From assembly GCA_027486555.1 (NCBI GenBank), contig JAIXOX010000053.1:1-59741 (forward strand): a DNA stretch of 59,741 nt. The letters are read 5' to 3'. The notes under the pieces are model-generated. The model did no database searches, was not told the DNA's origin, and worked only from the letters and a program-made list of their open reading frames with translations. This DNA comes from Comamonadaceae bacterium (GTDB lineage Bacteria; Pseudomonadota; Gammaproteobacteria; Burkholderiales; Burkholderiaceae_C). Position 1 is the first letter of the stretch. Each line of letters begins with the position of its first letter. Made by a program: the position numbers and the translations under genes. This document shows positions 8,091-17,015 of the stretch, piece by piece.

Positions 8091-8910
8091 GTTTTGCCTG
8101 CGATGGGTGGTTTTGGCTGCGTGTTCAGCCATGTCACCGCTGGCCGGTGCGGCCTCTTGCAAACAACCGGTTTACTTGACTTTTGACACCGGCCACATGG
8201 GTGTAGCCCCATGGGTGGCCGAGGTTTTGAAGCGGCAGGACGTGCGGGTCACCTTTTTTGCTGCCCATGAAAAGACGCAACAAGGCGACGGCTCGCTGGG
8301 TGAACATTGGGCCCCTTGGTGGCGTGAGCGCGCACTGGAGGGGCATGCATTTGCGCCCCACACTTGGGACCATGCCTATTGGCGAGGTGACATGGGCACG
8401 CCAGACAAGCCATTGTTCAGGATCAAACCCAGTGCTGGCGAACAGGCGGGCCAGAATTTGGTGTGGACACCTGCCCAGTATTGCGAAAATTTGCAACGTG
8501 CTGCCCGACGCTTGCAGGAACTGACAGGCCAAGCGCCATTGCCCTTGTTCAGGGCACCCGGTGGCAAAACATCGCCCGCTTTGTTGTCTGCTGGAAAGAC
8601 TTGCGGATGGACCCATGTCGGTTGGTCGGCTGCTGGTTTTCTGGGGGATGAGTTGCCCAGCGACAGCCACCCCAATGCCGCATTGCTGCAAAAAGCCTTG
8701 AAAAACATTCGGGCTGGCGATGTGTTGATGGCCCATTTGGGCATATGGTCGCGCCAAGACCCTTGGGCACCAGCTGTTTTGGAGCCGCTGATTGTGGGTT
8801 TGAAGGCCAAAGGCTTGTGTTTTGCGACTTTGCGCGAGCACCCGCAATACCGAGCCGCCATGGTGCAACAACCCCTGCGTGGAACGGCCGTTCAAACATC
8901 GGGAAAATGA
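8074..8910 (+). CDS. Polysaccharide deacetylase-like (NodB-fold) exported protein with altered metal motif
   Basis: 278 residues with a signal peptide ending near LAGAAS. The NodB fold is recognisable: motif 1 YLTFDTGHMG (about 34-43), motif 2 HTWDH (His96, His100), motif 3 FRAPGG (Arg160). Classical enzymes have TFDDG, in which the second Asp binds the metal; here that residue is Thr (TFDTGH). From memory this form recurs in Burkholderiales, so it looks like a distinct subfamily rather than decay. The substrate may be a cell-wall or exopolysaccharide glycan, but activity is unproven. It overlaps the beta-propeller gene and is followed 3 bases later by a membrane hydroxylase, suggesting one operon. 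Confidence 0.8.
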   Translation: MHRATEFCLRWVVLAACSAMSPLAGAASCKQPVYLTFDTGHMGVAPWVAEVLKRQDVRVTFFAAHEKTQQGDGSLGEHWAPWWRERALEGHAFAPHTWDHAYWRGDMGTPDKPLFRIKPSAGEQAGQNLVWTPAQYCENLQRAARRLQELTGQAPLPLFRAPGGKTSPALLSAGKTCGWTHVGWSAAGFLGDELPSDSHPNAALLQKALKNIRAGDVLMAHLGIWSRQDPWAPAVLEPLIVGLKAKGLCFATLREHPQYRAAMVQQPLRGTAVQTSGK

Positions 8911-8913
8911 GGC

Positions 8914-9876
8914 ATGGATGCTCTGATTGAATCTTTTTCCACACTGCAACAGACGCTTTTTGAAGTCTGGGTGCAGCCCTTGGTTTTTGGCATGGGCCAA
9001 GGGCACTTGCTGGACAAGGCCTTTGAAGGGTCCGGTTGGTTGGTGGTGGGTTTGTTGCAAATCTTGATCTTGTTGCTGGTGGTGGGTCCCCTTCAACGCC
9101 TTTGGCCTGCTGAGCCCGTGGTGTTTCCAAAGGCCATCCGGGTCGACGTGATTTACACCTTGATTCACCGCCTGGGCTTGTTCAAATTGCTGATGTTTTT
9201 CACCCTGGACCATGGATTTGAGCAGGGCTGGGGCTGGCTGCGCAGCATGGGTTGGCCGACTTTTCACCTTGATGCGCTGTGGCCCGGTGTGACCGATCAG
9301 GCCTTGGTGAGTTTTGTTCTGTACCTGGTGTTCTTCGATTTTGTTCACTACTGGATTCATCGGGCACAGCACCAGTCAAAGACCTGGTGGGCTTTGCACG
9401 GCTTGCACCACTCGCAGCGGCAAATGACGATGTGGAGCGACAACCGCAACCACTTGCTCGATGACGCGGCCACCAGTTTGATTTTGTCGGCTGTGGCCGT
9501 GCTGATCGGTGTGGGTCCTGGGCAGTTTGTGGCCTTGGTGGCCATCAGCCAGTTGAGCGAAAGCTTCCAGCATGCCAATTTGCGCATTTGGTTTGGTTCT
9601 TGGGGCGAGCGCCTGTGGGTCAGTCCGCGTTTTCACCGGCGGCACCACAGCATTGGCATCGGTCACGAATTTGATGTGAAGGGCCAAAAAGTCTTGGGTG
9701 GTTGCAATTTTGGTGTCTTGCTGCCCTGGTGGGATGTGATGTTTGGAACTGCAGATTTTCAGCTGCGCTACGACCCCACAGGCGTGCGTGACCAGGTAGA
9801 GCAAGGGCGCGACTACGGGGACGTGTTTTGGGCCCAACAGCGACAAGGTTGGCTGCGCTTGTGGGGGCGAGCCTGA
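8914..9876 (+). CDS. Fatty acid hydroxylase / sterol desaturase superfamily membrane protein
   Basis: 320 residues, integral membrane, with hydrophobic segments at about 42-62, 85-98, 130-146 and 186-215. The di-iron histidine clusters of the superfamily are present: HYWIHRAQH (His145, 149, 153), HGLHH (His162, 165, 166) and HRRHH (His241, 244, 245). These enzymes use a di-iron centre and O2 to hydroxylate or desaturate lipids at the inner membrane. The lipid substrate is not predictable; bacteria often lack sterols, so a fatty acyl or hopanoid/carotenoid-like substrate is more likely. It starts 3 bases after the deacetylase-like gene with a GAGG site over the stop. Confidence 0.88.
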   Translation: MDALIESFSTLQQTLFEVWVQPLVFGMGQGHLLDKAFEGSGWLVVGLLQILILLLVVGPLQRLWPAEPVVFPKAIRVDVIYTLIHRLGLFKLLMFFTLDHGFEQGWGWLRSMGWPTFHLDALWPGVTDQALVSFVLYLVFFDFVHYWIHRAQHQSKTWWALHGLHHSQRQMTMWSDNRNHLLDDAATSLILSAVAVLIGVGPGQFVALVAISQLSESFQHANLRIWFGSWGERLWVSPRFHRRHHSIGIGHEFDVKGQKVLGGCNFGVLLPWWDVMFGTADFQLRYDPTGVRDQVEQGRDYGDVFWAQQRQGWLRLWGRA

Positions 9877-9924
9877 CCACTGCCACTGGTTTGGCGATCG
9901 GACACTGCTGTTAAGCTTTCATCC

Positions 9925-10848
9925 ATGAAATTGTTGATGGACTCCTTTTGGCGTGCTGCCTTGTATTGCCTCTACCCCCGGGTGATGGGCTTGTCCTTTT
10001 TGCCCTTGGTGCTGATCGTGGCGCTGTCGTGGCTGCTGGGTTATTTTTATTGGGACCTTGCCGTGACTTGGGTTCGCTCTTGGCTGGATGCCTCGAGTTG
10101 GTTGGAAGTGGTGTGGCGTTGGCTCGAAGGCATTGGCTTGCCGCAATTGAAAACTGTGGTGGCCCCCTTGGTGGTGATTTTTTCTGTCACCCCCTTGGTG
10201 GTGGTGGCTTCCTTGGTGGCGGTGTCTTTGCTGATGACCCCTGCGCTGACCCGTTTGGTGGCTGATCGGCGGTTTCCGGGTCTTGAGCGCAAACGAGGTG
10301 GCAGTTTCTTGTTCAGTTTGTGGTGGACTATTTTGTCCTTGATGCTCGCGCTGGGGGCCCTGTTGTTGACATTGCCCATGTGGCTGGTTCCCCCCTTGGC
10401 CATGGTTTTGCCGGCTTGCATTTGGGGTTGGCTCACTTACCGTGTCATGGCTTTTGATGTGCTGGCCGAATTTGCCAGCGCCCAAGAGCGACAAACCTTG
10501 ATGGCACGCCACCGCATGAGTCTCTTGGGTATGGGCGTGTTCACAGGCTTGATGGGCGCTGCACCCAGTTTGGTGTGGGCTTCGGGCGCGTTTTTTGCAG
10601 CCGCTTTTGTGATTTTGGTGCCCATCGCCATTTGGATTTACACCTTGGTGTTTGCCTTCTCCTCACTTTGGTTTGCCCATTTTGTGCTGTTTGCCTTGAA
10701 CAATTTGCGCAGTGAACCAACCTTGGACGGCTTGGCTGGGGCCATGCCACTGGCGCCAACTTCACCACACACTTCAGCACGTTTTGGAAGCTCTGAGTTC
10801 AAGCCGTTGCATGACGTGACCGATGTCGAGCCCCGAAATTCCCATTGA
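9925..10848 (+). CDS. EI24 domain-containing membrane protein (CysZ-like)
   Basis: 307 residues with at least five hydrophobic segments (about 20-40, 72-100, 130-160, 195-225, 230-255). The layout and the opening FWRAALYCLYPRVMGLSFLPL match the EI24 (etoposide-induced 2.4) family, which includes the sulfate permease CysZ. Betaproteobacterial members of this length are uncharacterised, so sulfate transport is only a possibility. No cysteine-synthesis genes are nearby. It lies 22 bases upstream of the molybdopterin-binding-domain gene, possibly cotranscribed. Confidence 0.8.
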   Translation: MKLLMDSFWRAALYCLYPRVMGLSFLPLVLIVALSWLLGYFYWDLAVTWVRSWLDASSWLEVVWRWLEGIGLPQLKTVVAPLVVIFSVTPLVVVASLVAVSLLMTPALTRLVADRRFPGLERKRGGSFLFSLWWTILSLMLALGALLLTLPMWLVPPLAMVLPACIWGWLTYRVMAFDVLAEFASAQERQTLMARHRMSLLGMGVFTGLMGAAPSLVWASGAFFAAAFVILVPIAIWIYTLVFAFSSLWFAHFVLFALNNLRSEPTLDGLAGAMPLAPTSPHTSARFGSSEFKPLHDVTDVEPRNSH

Positions 10849-10870
10849 TCCATCTGCAAGAACTTGACCC

Positions 10871-11695
10871 ATGACCCCTGTCACACCCTCTTTTGGCCTC
10901 ATCATCATTGGCGACGAAATCATGTCCGGCAAGCGCCAGGACAAGCACATGCCCAAAGTCATCGAGCTGATGTCTGCTCGGGGCCTGAATTTGTCGTGGT
11001 CAGAATATGTGGGTGATTCACCAGAGCGCATCACGGCCACCCTGCACAGGGCGTTCGCCTCTTCGGATGTGGTGTTCAGTTGCGGTGGCATTGGGGCCAC
11101 ACCGGACGACCATACCCGGCAGTGTGCGGCCCAGGCTTTGTCTGTGCCACTGGTCTTGCACCCGCAAGCCAAGCGCTTGATTCAAGAGCGCATGCAAGAC
11201 ACGGCCAAAGAGCAGGGCACGGTTTATGACCCTGATCGGCCAGACAACGTTCACCGACTGAACATGGGCGTGTTTCCACAAGGCGCGTCCATCATTGCCA
11301 ACCCTTACAACAAAATTCCCGGTTTCAGTTGCTTGGGCGTAGCGGGCGGGGCGGTGCATTTTGTACCTGGTTTTCCGGTCATGGCCTGGCCGATGATCGA
11401 ATCGGTTCTGGACAGCCAATACAGCGCCTACTTTCGACATGACGCCTATGTCGAAAAATCCGTCATCATTTTGGGGGCCATGGAGGCCACGCTGACACCC
11501 TTGATGGAGTCGATTGAGGCTGCGCATTCCGGCGTCAAGGTGTTCAGCTTGCCCAGCGTGGACCATCCTCAATGGGGCCGTCACATTGAGTTGGGGGTCA
11601 AGGGTGAGCCCGATTTGGCCGATGCCGCCTACCGGGATCTGCGCGAGGGCCTTTCTGCGTTTTCTTTGACATATGGCCCTGAATTGGTGCGGTAG
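10871..11695 (+). CDS. Molybdopterin-binding domain protein, CinA N-terminal/MoaB-like
   Basis: 274 residues. The N-terminal 170 residues form a MoCF-biosynthesis-type fold: GLIIIGDEIMSGKRQDKH (about 8-25), then VVFSCGGIGATPDDHT, and the later FSCLGVAGGAVHFVPGFPVM. This corresponds to the COG1058 domain of CinA, without the C-terminal nicotinamide-nucleotide amidase domain. It is a stand-alone competence-damage-like protein, common in Burkholderiales; its true reaction (FAD/ADP-ribose hydrolysis or molybdopterin binding) is not known. Stop is followed by the glnA control region. Confidence 0.82.
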   Translation: MTPVTPSFGLIIIGDEIMSGKRQDKHMPKVIELMSARGLNLSWSEYVGDSPERITATLHRAFASSDVVFSCGGIGATPDDHTRQCAAQALSVPLVLHPQAKRLIQERMQDTAKEQGTVYDPDRPDNVHRLNMGVFPQGASIIANPYNKIPGFSCLGVAGGAVHFVPGFPVMAWPMIESVLDSQYSAYFRHDAYVEKSVIILGAMEATLTPLMESIEAAHSGVKVFSLPSVDHPQWGRHIELGVKGEPDLADAAYRDLREGLSAFSLTYGPELVR

Positions 11696-11702
11696 TCTAT
11701 AT

Positions 11703-11740
11703 TGCACTTAATTGGTGCATTAATGCGTTATATTGGTGCA
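11703..11740. promoter_or_regulatory. Two tandem NtrC-type enhancer sites upstream of glnA
   Basis: Site 1 (11703-11719) is TGCACT-TAATT-GGTGCA, a full match to the NtrC consensus TGCAC-Y-N5-GGTGCA. Site 2 (11724-11740) is TGCGTT-ATATT-GGTGCA, matching in one complete half. Their start-to-start distance is 21 bp, two helical turns, which places NtrC dimers on the same DNA face. They lie about 200 bp upstream of the sigma-54 promoter, a normal enhancer distance. Confidence 0.85.
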
Positions 11741-11918
11741 TTTATGCTGGGGTGTTTGGCGTGTTGGGGTCCCGTTTCGGGGCGACAGTGGCAAATCCAG
11801 ACCATGCCCCACAAGGCAGGCCCACAGCGGTCTTGGCTTTTTTCCGAGTGATGTGCTGCCAATGGGCCTGCTCAAGGCACAATTGCGGATTGTTCAAGTG
11901 TGTTTAACTGAGTCAAGT

Positions 11919-11934
11919 TGGCACAGAAACTGCA
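11919..11934 (+). promoter_or_regulatory. Sigma-54 (RpoN) promoter of glnA
   Basis: TGGCACAGAAACTGCA has the GG (-24) and GC (-12) elements at the correct spacing of the TGGCAC-N5-TTGCA consensus, with one mismatch in the -12 box (CTGC for TTGC). A start about 12 bases later would give a leader of about 35 nt with AGGAG just before glnA. Confidence 0.88.
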
Positions 11935-11978
11935 AGAACTGTGCGTTAGCTTTTTAATCCCTTTCCATTCAGGAGAAT

Positions 11979-13397
11979 ATGATGGCCAAGACCGTCGCAG
12001 ACGTGATGAAGATGGTGAAAGAGAACGAAGTCAAGTTCGTTGACTTCCGTTTCACCGATACCCGTGGCAAATGGCAGCACATCACTGCGCCCGTGTCGCA
12101 GTTCGACGAAAGCAAGTTCGAAGACGGCCAAGCGTTTGACGGCTCTTCCATTGCAGGCTGGAAGGGCATTGAAGCCTCCGACATGCTGTTGATTCCTGAT
12201 GCCAACAGCGCCTTCATCGACCCCTTCTTCGAAGAAGTCACTTTGGTGTTGATCTGCGACGTGATCGAACCCACCGACGGCAAAGCCTACGAGCGTGACC
12301 CCCGTTCGATCGCCAAGCGCGCCGAGACTTACCTCAAGCAAGCTGGCCTGGGAGACACCGCTTTCTTCGGTCCAGAACCCGAATTCTTCTTGTTTGACGA
12401 CGTGCGTTGGAGCACTGAGCCCAACAACACCTTCTACGCCATCGACGAAGCCGAAGCCCCATGGAACAGCGGCACCAAGATGGAAAACGGCAACAGCGGT
12501 CACCGCAACCGTGTCAAGGGCGGCTACTTCCCCGTGCCCCCAGTGGACAGCACGCACGACATGCGCAGCGAGATGTCCCTGATCCTCGAATCGATTGGCA
12601 TTCCCGTCGAAGTGCACCACCACGAAGTGGCTGGCGCAGGCCAGTGCGAAATCGGCACCCGTTTCTCGACCTTGGTGGAGCGCGCCGACTGGACCCTGAT
12701 GCAAAAGTACGTGATCCACAACGTGGCCAACGCTTACGGCAAAACCGCCACCTTCATGCCCAAGCCCTACGCTGGCGACAACGGCTCCGGCATGCACGTT
12801 CACCAGTCCGTCTGGAAAGACGGCAAGAACCTGTTCGCTGGCAACGGCTACGCTGGTTTGTCTGAATTCGCCTTGTTCTACATCGGCGGCATCATCAAGC
12901 ATGCTCGCGCCCTGAACGCGATCACCAACCCTGGCACCAACAGCTACAAGCGTTTGGTGCCTCACTACGAAGCACCGGTCAAATTGGCTTACTCCGCCAA
13001 GAACCGCTCGGCTTCGATCCGCATCCCCAACGTCGCCAGCGACAAAGGCCGTCGCGTGGAAGCCCGCTTCCCTGATCCATTGTGCAACCCCTATCTCGGC
13101 TTCGCTGCCCTGTTGATGGCGGGTCTGGACGGCGTGGAAAACAAGATCCACCCCGGCGAAGCAGCCACCAAAGACCTGTACCACCTGCCCCCAGAAGAGG
13201 ACAAGTTGGTGCCTACTGTGTGCTCCAGCTTGGACCAGGCTTTGGACTGCCTGAACGCAGACCGCGCCTTCCTGACCAAGGGTGGCGTGTTCACCGACTC
13301 GTGGATCGACGCTTACATTGAATTGAAGATGCAAGAAGTCAATCGCGCTCGTGTGGAAGTGTCTCCTGTTGAGTACGACATGTACTACTCGCTGTAA
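11979..13397 (+). CDS. glnA: Type I glutamine synthetase
   Basis: 472 residues. It condenses ammonia and glutamate to glutamine using ATP, in a cytoplasmic dodecamer. Visible hallmarks are [10 protein letters not shown] near residue 50, the ATP-site [10 protein letters not shown], the [19 protein letters not shown] stretch, and the adenylylation site [10 protein letters not shown] with Tyr401 (Tyr397 in the classical numbering). The Tyr means that activity is probably tuned by GlnE. An AGGAG site sits 3 bases before tandem ATGs at 11979 and 11982. Expression is probably driven by NtrC and sigma-54 from the sites upstream, and it ends at a strong terminator. Confidence 0.98.
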   Translation: MMAKTVADVMKMVKENEVKFVDFRFTDTRGKWQHITAPVSQFDESKFEDGQAFDGSSIAGWKGIEASDMLLIPDANSAFIDPFFEEVTLVLICDVIEPTDGKAYERDPRSIAKRAETYLKQAGLGDTAFFGPEPEFFLFDDVRWSTEPNNTFYAIDEAEAPWNSGTKMENGNSGHRNRVKGGYFPVPPVDSTHDMRSEMSLILESIGIPVEVHHHEVAGAGQCEIGTRFSTLVERADWTLMQKYVIHNVANAYGKTATFMPKPYAGDNGSGMHVHQSVWKDGKNLFAGNGYAGLSEFALFYIGGIIKHARALNAITNPGTNSYKRLVPHYEAPVKLAYSAKNRSASIRIPNVASDKGRRVEARFPDPLCNPYLGFAALLMAGLDGVENKIHPGEAATKDLYHLPPEEDKLVPTVCSSLDQALDCLNADRAFLTKGGVFTDSWIDAYIELKMQEVNRARVEVSPVEYDMYYSL

Positions 13398-13436
13398 TCC
13401 GGCCCATGCGCGGATTGCACAGTTCAGTGCAAAAAA

Positions 13437-13464
13437 AAGGACGGCTTAGGCCGTCCTTTTTTTT
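13437..13464 (+). terminator. Rho-independent terminator of glnA
   Basis: A 9-bp stem AAGGACGGC (13437-13445) / GCCGTCCTT (13450-13458) with a TTAG loop is preceded by an A-run and followed by a T-run. It separates glnA from the regulatory genes downstream, so glnL-glnG need read-through or their own promoter. Confidence 0.9.
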
Positions 13465-13517
13465 GATTCAAAATGACACAAGCCAAGTTGGACAGTTGTT
13501 TTTGGAGGAGTTTGAGC

Positions 13518-14084
13518 ATGCTGAATTCACGCTTTTTGAGGGACCATAGCCCGGTATGGGCATGTGCGTGCCTGGGTTGGGTGCTGGGCATGATGGGTAC
13601 CCCGGTACAGGCCCAAGCGGTGATTTACCGTTGTGGTCAGGAATACACCAATGCACCACGCAGCAGCGCCCAATGTGAACCGCTGTCAACTCAGGCCATC
13701 ATGGTGGTTCCGGGCACACAACCCTCAGGCATGGCGGCGACTGCACGCCGCCCTTTGGTGCCCGATGTGCCCCAGGTTCAGCCAGAACGCACCAAATCAG
13801 AGCCCGCGCGAGCCGTGCCGCCGGAGCAAGCTGAGCGCGATGCGCAGGCCCGCACCATGGTGGTTCAGGAGTTGGAAAAAGCCCGCCTGCAGCTTCAGCA
13901 ACTGACGCAGGAATACAACGAGGGTGAACCTGTCAAATGGGCCGCAGAGGCCCGTAACCATCAAAAATACCTTGACCGTGTGGCATCACTCAAAGCCGCC
14001 ATGGCGCGAACAGAGCGCGACATTGACAGCTTGCAGCGTGAGTTGGCTCGTCGCCCCCTGTTGGCCAAGACCGCAGCGCCATGA
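13518..14084 (+). CDS. Exported coiled-coil protein (DUF4124-like), between glnA and glnL
   Basis: 188 residues. The N-terminus MLNSRFLRDHSPVWACACLG followed by a hydrophobic run to PVQAQA is a probable signal peptide. Just after it comes VIYRCGQEYTN, resembling the YxC-x-DxxG-x-xxYT motif of DUF4124 proteins. A Pro-rich linker (about 70-110) leads to a charged helical, probably coiled-coil, region (about 115-180; ELEKARLQLQQLTQEYN). Start 13518 is supported by GGAGGAG 7 bases upstream. Its stop overlaps the glnL start (ATGA). Function unknown; the tight coupling to the NtrB gene could mean envelope-linked nitrogen signalling or merely shared transcription. Confidence 0.72.
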   Translation: MLNSRFLRDHSPVWACACLGWVLGMMGTPVQAQAVIYRCGQEYTNAPRSSAQCEPLSTQAIMVVPGTQPSGMAATARRPLVPDVPQVQPERTKSEPARAVPPEQAERDAQARTMVVQELEKARLQLQQLTQEYNEGEPVKWAAEARNHQKYLDRVASLKAAMARTERDIDSLQRELARRPLLAKTAAP

Positions 14085-15145
14085 ACAGTCCTGTTTCCCG
14101 ATTTCTCGCCTTGGATCTGCTGGCCACGCCCGTGGCCGTGCTGGATGGCCAGGGCATGGTCCGTTTTGTCAATGCCGCTTTGGAGGACGCAATGGGTTTG
14201 TCGCGTCGCTCTTTGTTCGGGGTCTTTTTGCCCGATTACTTTGCCGATCCTCAGCCCATGATCACGGCCTTGGTGGGGGCCCAGTCCAACGAATTTGCAG
14301 CCTTGCGCTACGAAGCGCAGTTGCGCAGGATTTTGCATAACGACACCTTGCCGGTGCATGTGATTTTGGCGCTGTCAGACCAAGCCGATGAGGTGATTGT
14401 GGAGTTGCTGCCTGTCGAGCAACAAACCCGCCAAGATCGTGAGGAGCGTTTGCTCGAGCAAGCCCAGGCCAACAAGGAATTGATCCGCAATTTGGCCCAT
14501 GAGATCAAAAATCCCTTGGGCGGTATTCGTGGCTCTGCCCAATTGCTGGAAATGGAGCTGGACAGCAAAGAGTTGTCTGAGTACACCCAGGTCATCATCC
14601 GTGAAGCGGATCGACTGCAAACGCTGGTGGACCGTCTGCTGGCACCACATCGGCGGCCGCATGTGGTCAGTGACGTCAACATTCACGAAGTGTGCGAGCG
14701 GGTGAGAACCTTGATTTTGGCCGAGTTTCCAAAAGGGCTCAAAGTGCTGCGTGACTACGACATTTCGATTCCCGAGTTTCGAGGGGACCGTGAGCAGTTG
14801 ATACAGGCGGTGCTCAACATCTCCCACAACGCCGCCCAAGCCTTGCAAGAGCGTATCTTGGAGGGCAACGCGCAAATCACCCTCAAGAGCCGGATACTGA
14901 GGCAAGTCACGTTTGGCAAGCAGCGTTATCGCCTGGCATTGGAATTGCATGTGATTGACAACGGGCCTGGTGTACCAGACTCGATCAAGGACCGAATTTT
15001 CTTCCCGTTGATCTCGGGACGCGAAGGGGGGTCCGGCTTGGGGCTCACTTTGGCGCAAACCTTTGTTCAGCAACACCACGGCATGATCGAGTGTGACAGC
15101 GTGCCCGGTCGTACGGATTTCAAAATCTTGATTCCGTTGCCTTGA
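14081..15145 (+). CDS. glnL: Nitrogen regulation sensor histidine kinase NtrB (NRII)
   Basis: 354 residues. Layout: an N-terminal PAS-like domain (about 8-110, LLATPVAVLDGQGMVRFVN), the dimerisation/phosphoacceptor helix with His140 in LAHEIKNPLGGIRGSAQLL, then N box HNAAQAL and G boxes DNGPGVP and GGSGLGLTL. There is no membrane segment, so it is cytoplasmic. NtrB phosphorylates NtrC when nitrogen is scarce and, with PII, dephosphorylates it when nitrogen is plentiful. The start overlaps the preceding gene by 4 bases and the stop overlaps the glnG start. Confidence 0.95.
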   Translation: MNSPVSRFLALDLLATPVAVLDGQGMVRFVNAALEDAMGLSRRSLFGVFLPDYFADPQPMITALVGAQSNEFAALRYEAQLRRILHNDTLPVHVILALSDQADEVIVELLPVEQQTRQDREERLLEQAQANKELIRNLAHEIKNPLGGIRGSAQLLEMELDSKELSEYTQVIIREADRLQTLVDRLLAPHRRPHVVSDVNIHEVCERVRTLILAEFPKGLKVLRDYDISIPEFRGDREQLIQAVLNISHNAAQALQERILEGNAQITLKSRILRQVTFGKQRYRLALELHVIDNGPGVPDSIKDRIFFPLISGREGGSGLGLTLAQTFVQQHHGMIECDSVPGRTDFKILIPLP

Positions 15146-16695
15146 TGCCCATGCCTGTGAACAAAGAAAGCGCCACGTTGATGAAGCCAATTTGGATCGT
15201 AGACGATGACCAATCCATTCGCTTTGTGCTTGAAAAAGCACTCTTGCGAGAGGGTTTGCCCACGCGCAGTTTTACCAATCCGCGAGAGGTCATGAAGGCC
15301 CTGGAGGCTGAAGGCGACAGTGCGGGGCCTCAGGTGTTGGTGAGCGACATTCGCATGCCCGGGGGCTCCGGGCTGGACTTGCTGGCGGCCATCAAGCAGC
15401 GCATGCCGGGCTTGCCCGTCATCATCATGACGGCGTTTTCTGATCTCGACAGTGCTGTATCAGCCTTTCAAAGCGGTGCTTTCGAGTACCTGCCCAAACC
15501 CTTTGATTTGCCCAAGGCGGTTGAGTTGATTCGCCGTGCGGTAGGTGAGAGTCAACGCGAGGATGTGGCCGAAGAAAAAGTCGAGGATGCCCCTGAGATG
15601 CTGGGGCAAGCCCCGGCCATGCAGGATGTGTTTCGCGGCATCGGTCGCTTGGCGCAAAGCCATGTGACGGTGCTGATCACAGGCGAGTCGGGTTCGGGCA
15701 AGGAGTTGGTGGCGCACGCCTTGCACAAGCATTCGCCGCGAGCCCATCAGCCCTTTGTGGCCATCAATACGGCAGCCATTCCAAAAGACTTGCTGGAGAG
15801 TGAGCTTTTTGGTCACGAGCGCGGTGCTTTCACGGGCGCGCAAGCCTCACGGCGAGGGCGGTTTGAGCAAGCGGATGGCGGCACGCTGTTTTTGGACGAG
15901 ATTGGCGACATGCCCTTTGACTTGCAGACCCGGCTGCTGCGTGTTTTGTCCGATGGCCATTTCTACCGCGTGGGTGGACACAGTGCGGTGAAGGCCAATG
16001 TGCGTGTGATTGCTGCGACACATCAGGACCTGGAGCAGCGGGTGAAAGAAGGGGCGTTTCGAGAGGACTTGTTTCACCGGCTCAATGTGATCCGGCTGCG
16101 CTTGCCCGCCTTGAGAGAGCGCCGCGAAGATGTGCCTGTGCTGGCGCGCTATTTTTTGCAGCGCAGTGCACAGCAATTGGGGGTAGAGGCCAAGCGGATC
16201 TCTGAGGCGGCTTTGGAGCGTTTGTCATTTTTTCAATTTCCAGGCAATGTGAGGCAGCTGGAAAACATCTGCCATTGGCTGACCGTCATGGCACCAGCTC
16301 AGGTGGTGGAGGAAAAAGACCTGCCACCGGAAGTTCTCCTTGCCCAGGCCACTGCAGGGGCCATTGGTGCGCACGTTGGGTCTGGCGATGCCACCGCCCA
16401 TGCCTTGACCTTGGAGGCGGGTCAAGACACGGCGGGTGTCGTTCAAGGTCCGGGCGTGTTGACAAGCTGCACAGCCATGAAAACCTGGGAGCCGGCTTTG
16501 GAGGAGGAGGCACTGAGTTTGTTGGCCTCAGGCCGCACCGATGTCTGGGATGTGTTGACCCGGCGTTTTGAAAGCAGTTTGATTCAGGCAGCTTTGGCCA
16601 TCACCCGGGGCCGACGCATCGAAGCCGCACACAAATTAGGCATTGGTCGCAACACCATCACGCGTAAAATTCATGAGTTGGGTTTGGACGACTGA
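15145..16695 (+). CDS. glnG: Nitrogen regulation response regulator NtrC (NRI), sigma-54 activator
   Basis: About 516 residues in three domains: receiver ([14 protein letters not shown]; phosphoacceptor Asp in [13 protein letters not shown]), AAA+ sigma-54 interaction domain (Walker [22 protein letters not shown] loop, FLDEIGDMP), and a Fis-type helix-turn-helix at the end ([22 protein letters not shown]). It binds the sites upstream of glnA as phosphorylated oligomers and drives sigma-54 transcription. The start ATG at 15145 overlaps the glnL stop (TGATG). A second candidate at 15181 gives the [10 protein letters not shown] start common in relatives and may be the true one. Between the AAA+ and DNA-binding domains is an unusually Thr/Ala/Gly-rich linker. 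Confidence 0.95.
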   Translation: MPMPVNKESATLMKPIWIVDDDQSIRFVLEKALLREGLPTRSFTNPREVMKALEAEGDSAGPQVLVSDIRMPGGSGLDLLAAIKQRMPGLPVIIMTAFSDLDSAVSAFQSGAFEYLPKPFDLPKAVELIRRAVGESQREDVAEEKVEDAPEMLGQAPAMQDVFRGIGRLAQSHVTVLITGESGSGKELVAHALHKHSPRAHQPFVAINTAAIPKDLLESELFGHERGAFTGAQASRRGRFEQADGGTLFLDEIGDMPFDLQTRLLRVLSDGHFYRVGGHSAVKANVRVIAATHQDLEQRVKEGAFREDLFHRLNVIRLRLPALRERREDVPVLARYFLQRSAQQLGVEAKRISEAALERLSFFQFPGNVRQLENICHWLTVMAPAQVVEEKDLPPEVLLAQATAGAIGAHVGSGDATAHALTLEAGQDTAGVVQGPGVLTSCTAMKTWEPALEEEALSLLASGRTDVWDVLTRRFESSLIQAALAITRGRRIEAAHKLGIGRNTITRKIHELGLDD

Positions 16696-16705
16696 AGCGG
16701 CGAGA

Positions 16706-16999
16706 TCAGTCCAAAAACGGGTCATTGAGCACCAGGTCGGTGACAGGAAATGCCACACAGGGCAGGATCAAACCGTCGGCTTTTTCTTCAGCGCTCAGGC
16801 CTGGCCATGCCATTTCATAACGGACATGACCCGAAAGCAATTGAGCTGTGCAGGTGCGGCATGTGCCGGAGCGGCAGGAAGTGGGCCATTGCACACCTTG
16901 TTGCTCAAGGGATTGGATCAGTGTGAGCTTGGGGCTCGCAATCAGGCTCTCGCCTACTGGCGTGATGCGGACTGTTAAACAAGAAAGGTCTTGTTGCAT
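16706..16999 (-). CDS. Plant-type 2Fe-2S ferredoxin
   Basis: 97 residues. The four cluster ligands follow the plant-type pattern: Cys42 and Cys47, Cys50 in SCRSGTCRTC, then Cys81 in ILPC. This is an electron carrier domain found alone here, without a fused reductase. It is the last gene of a minus-strand run after the TPR and L,D-transpeptidase genes, 16 bases below the latter. The redox partner is unknown. It converges with glnG, with only 10 bases between stops. Confidence 0.9.
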   Translation of the reverse strand: MQQDLSCLTVRITPVGESLIASPKLTLIQSLEQQGVQWPTSCRSGTCRTCTAQLLSGHVRYEMAWPGLSAEEKADGLILPCVAFPVTDLVLNDPFLD

Positions 17000-17015
17000 G
17001 AAAAGACCCGTGCGA

